Program-made: the position numbers and the translations under genes
Shown: positions 32,468 through 33,855 of the stretch, piece after piece
Layout of the letters: every line of letters begins with the position of its first letter
How positions within the stretch are numbered: position 1 is the stretch's first letter
Assembly (NCBI GenBank): GCA_937902455.1
Contig: CALELI010000049.1
Span: forward strand, 1-33,855
DNA length: 33,855 nt
Reading direction: 5' to 3'
Source: an uncultured Prevotellaceae bacterium
GTDB taxonomy: Bacteria > Bacteroidota > Bacteroidia > Bacteroidales > Bacteroidaceae
Notes under the pieces: model-generated
Told to the model about the DNA's origin: nothing
Databases searched by the model: none
What the model saw: the letters and a program-made list of their open reading frames with translations, nothing else

Positions 32468-33577
32468 TCACTTCTCTTCCTTTATCACTTTGAACTTGTA
32501 GATACAAGTGTGCTTATAGACTTGTCCTGGCTCGAGAACCGTAGATGGGAATGTCGGCTGATTTGGAGAATCCGGATACATCTGCGACTCAAGGGCGATG
32601 GCTCTTCTGGCACCTGTATATACCTGAAGTCCTGGGTGGTTGTTCCACACTTCCATGCATCTTCCTGATTCCGGGGAATAGAGTGTTGCGACTTTCTCAA
32701 TCTTGTTTTTCGGGTGAATCACGCAGAAGTTATTGTCATACTGCATTACTTTTCCTTCCGGTACTTCAGGTCTCTGGCCGAACATGAATCCGCTCATCTG
32801 GATCTGGCGGTCACCAATCTTTACTGGCTGGCGGAAATCGTATGCAGAACCTTCTACTGGATACACCTTTCCTGTCGGGATATTGCCACGGTCGGTTTCG
32901 GTGATGTAATCGGCGTTGATAGTCAGGAAATGTCCCAGAATATCACCGTTTCCTGCTCCGTTAAGATTGAAATATGAGTGGTTGGAGAGGTTGACTACAG
33001 TTGACTTGTCAGTTGTAGCTTCATAACTGATAGATAATCCGTTATCTTCTATGGAATAAGTCAGTTGAGTACTCAGGTTACCAGGGAATCCATCCAGGCC
33101 GTCGGCCAGTACGCAACTCATCACGATTTTGTCCTTCTTGACCTCGTCAACATTCCATACAGTATGGTCGAATCCCTTGTTTCCACCATGAAGAATATGC
33201 TGTCCACTGTTTTTTGTCACATTGTAGGTTTCGCCGTTCAGTACGAACCTGGCATTGGCGATTCTATTGGCAAATCTTCCGAGGGCGGGACCTACCATTC
33301 CCAGATTGTACCTTGGATAGGAGTGAATGGTTGGATAGCCGGTCACAAGGTTTGCGTATGCACCGTCTTTATCTGGTGCGAACAATCCGACTACGAATCC
33401 ACCATAGTTGGTAATCTGAGCAGCCACCTTACCATTTGAGATAGTATACAACGCCACTTTCTTGCCATCAATAATAGTGTCGAACGGAGCTGCGTCAATG
33501 AACGGAATCTCTACTTTCGCTGCCATATTAGTCAAGGCATACGAAATCAGTGCAATAGCAAAAAAAATCTTTTTCAT
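32468..33577 (-). CDS. galM: Aldose 1-epimerase (mutarotase), exported
   Basis: This 369-residue protein interconverts alpha and beta anomers of free sugars. N-L-S-N-H-S-Y-F-N-L contains the catalytic histidine (H200), G-N-K-G-F-D-H-T-V-W the second conserved histidine, and V-L-E-P-G-Q-V-Y the catalytic glutamate near the C-terminus. A signal peptide (about 1-20, ending N-M-A-A) indicates export, which is common for Bacteroidota GalM in polysaccharide loci, where it acts on sugars released by retaining and inverting hydrolases. The reading frame extends to a TTG at 33601, but ATG 33577 gives a proper signal peptide. No partner gene is adjacent within the window. Confidence 0.92.
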   Translation of the reverse strand: MKKIFFAIALISYALTNMAAKVEIPFIDAAPFDTIIDGKKVALYTISNGKVAAQITNYGGFVVGLFAPDKDGAYANLVTGYPTIHSYPRYNLGMVGPALGRFANRIANARFVLNGETYNVTKNSGQHILHGGNKGFDHTVWNVDEVKKDKIVMSCVLADGLDGFPGNLSTQLTYSIEDNGLSISYEATTDKSTVVNLSNHSYFNLNGAGNGDILGHFLTINADYITETDRGNIPTGKVYPVEGSAYDFRQPVKIGDRQIQMSGFMFGQRPEVPEGKVMQYDNNFCVIHPKNKIEKVATLYSPESGRCMEVWNNHPGLQVYTGARRAIALESQMYPDSPNQPTFPSTVLEPGQVYKHTCIYKFKVIKEEK

Positions 33578-33767
33578 AATACGTTTTTTTAAGTTTCTCA
33601 AGTTCGCAAGTGTTTGATTTATACCTCGATTTCTGTTGGATTTAAGGTGAGATTCAAGCGAGGAACGAGCGCCTTAGCCTAAATCGTCTTTATCTTTTTA
33701 TGCTAAATTTATCATAAGATTTCTGTAAGATTTAAATCCATACGGAAACATCTTTCCTTAAATCTCG

Positions 33768-33775
33768 CAAAAATA
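33768..33775 (-). promoter_or_regulatory. Possible -7 box upstream of galM
   Basis: The minus strand reads TATTTTTG, a match to TAnnTTTG, about 190 bp upstream of the galM start. The distance is long and the DNA is AT-rich, so chance is possible. Nothing else with coding potential is visible from 33578 to 33855; AATCT recurs at 11-12 bp intervals near the right edge. Confidence 0.3.
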
Positions 33776-33855
33776 TTGGGGAGCATTCTTGAAGAGGCGT
33801 CACTACGTTCCTTGAATCTTTCCATAAATCTTTCATAAATCTGAAGATAAAATTA

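Noticed and set aside
33578..33601. TTG start for the aldose epimerase
   Set aside because: It adds eight residues before a good signal peptide; ATG 33577 is preferred.

Overview
This window looks like a carbohydrate-utilisation region of a gut or rumen Bacteroidota, most likely Prevotella-like (Prevotella, Segatella or Xylanibacter). The evidence is the set of secreted CAZyme families, the TAnnTTTG promoter boxes, a Bacteroidota-type lipobox, and three proteins with a C-terminal tail resembling the type IX secretion (T9SS) sorting signal. The genus is inferred, not proven. I saw no tRNA, rRNA, insertion sequence or CRISPR array.

Layout. (1) 1-396 is non-coding, with short tandem repeats and a leftward promoter box. 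(2) 397-1114 (-) holds two small paralogous membrane proteins that resemble minimal MotA/TolQ/ExbB channel subunits. (3) 1386-3279 (+) holds a membrane-anchored LytTR regulator whose 3' end overlaps a GH105 unsaturated glucuronyl/galacturonyl hydrolase gene; the latter converges with, and overlaps by 8 bp, a GH51 alpha-L-arabinofuranosidase gene (3272-5284, -). (4) 5478-10551 (+) holds three consecutive FKBP-type prolyl isomerases (cytoplasmic, lipoprotein, secreted) followed by an internally duplicated CE1-like esterase. (5) 10718-22022 (-) is a compact run of xylan-degrading genes. In transcription order: GH43-GH8 fusion, small secreted beta-rich protein, GH43 interrupted by an in-frame amber codon, tandem SGNH/CE6-like acetylesterase, GH31 alpha-xylosidase with a PA14-like insert, and CE15 glucuronoyl esterase. 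(6) 22023-22648 is intergenic, with a promoter, a degenerate 22-bp phased repeat, a 24-bp palindromic tandem array and a terminator. (7) 22649-29961 (-) is a second operon: GH97, a secreted esterase with a T9SS-like tail, and a 1137-residue protein with three CBM-like modules. (8) 30102-32279 (-) is a fasciclin-domain lipoprotein. (9) 32468-33577 (-) is an exported aldose 1-epimerase.

Together the enzymes match the linkages of acetylated, feruloylated glucuronoarabinoxylan. CE15, CE6-like and CE1-like esterases remove esters, GH51/GH43/GH31/GH97/GH105 remove side groups, and the GH43-GH8 fusion trims xylo-oligosaccharides. No SusC/SusD pair and no hybrid two-component sensor lies in the window, so uptake and sensing genes must be elsewhere or just outside.

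The most notable observations are the amber-split GH43, the phased tandem arrays in intergenic DNA, the pair of minimal ExbB-like proteins, the triple-module secreted protein of unknown function, and the coupling of three foldases to a double esterase.
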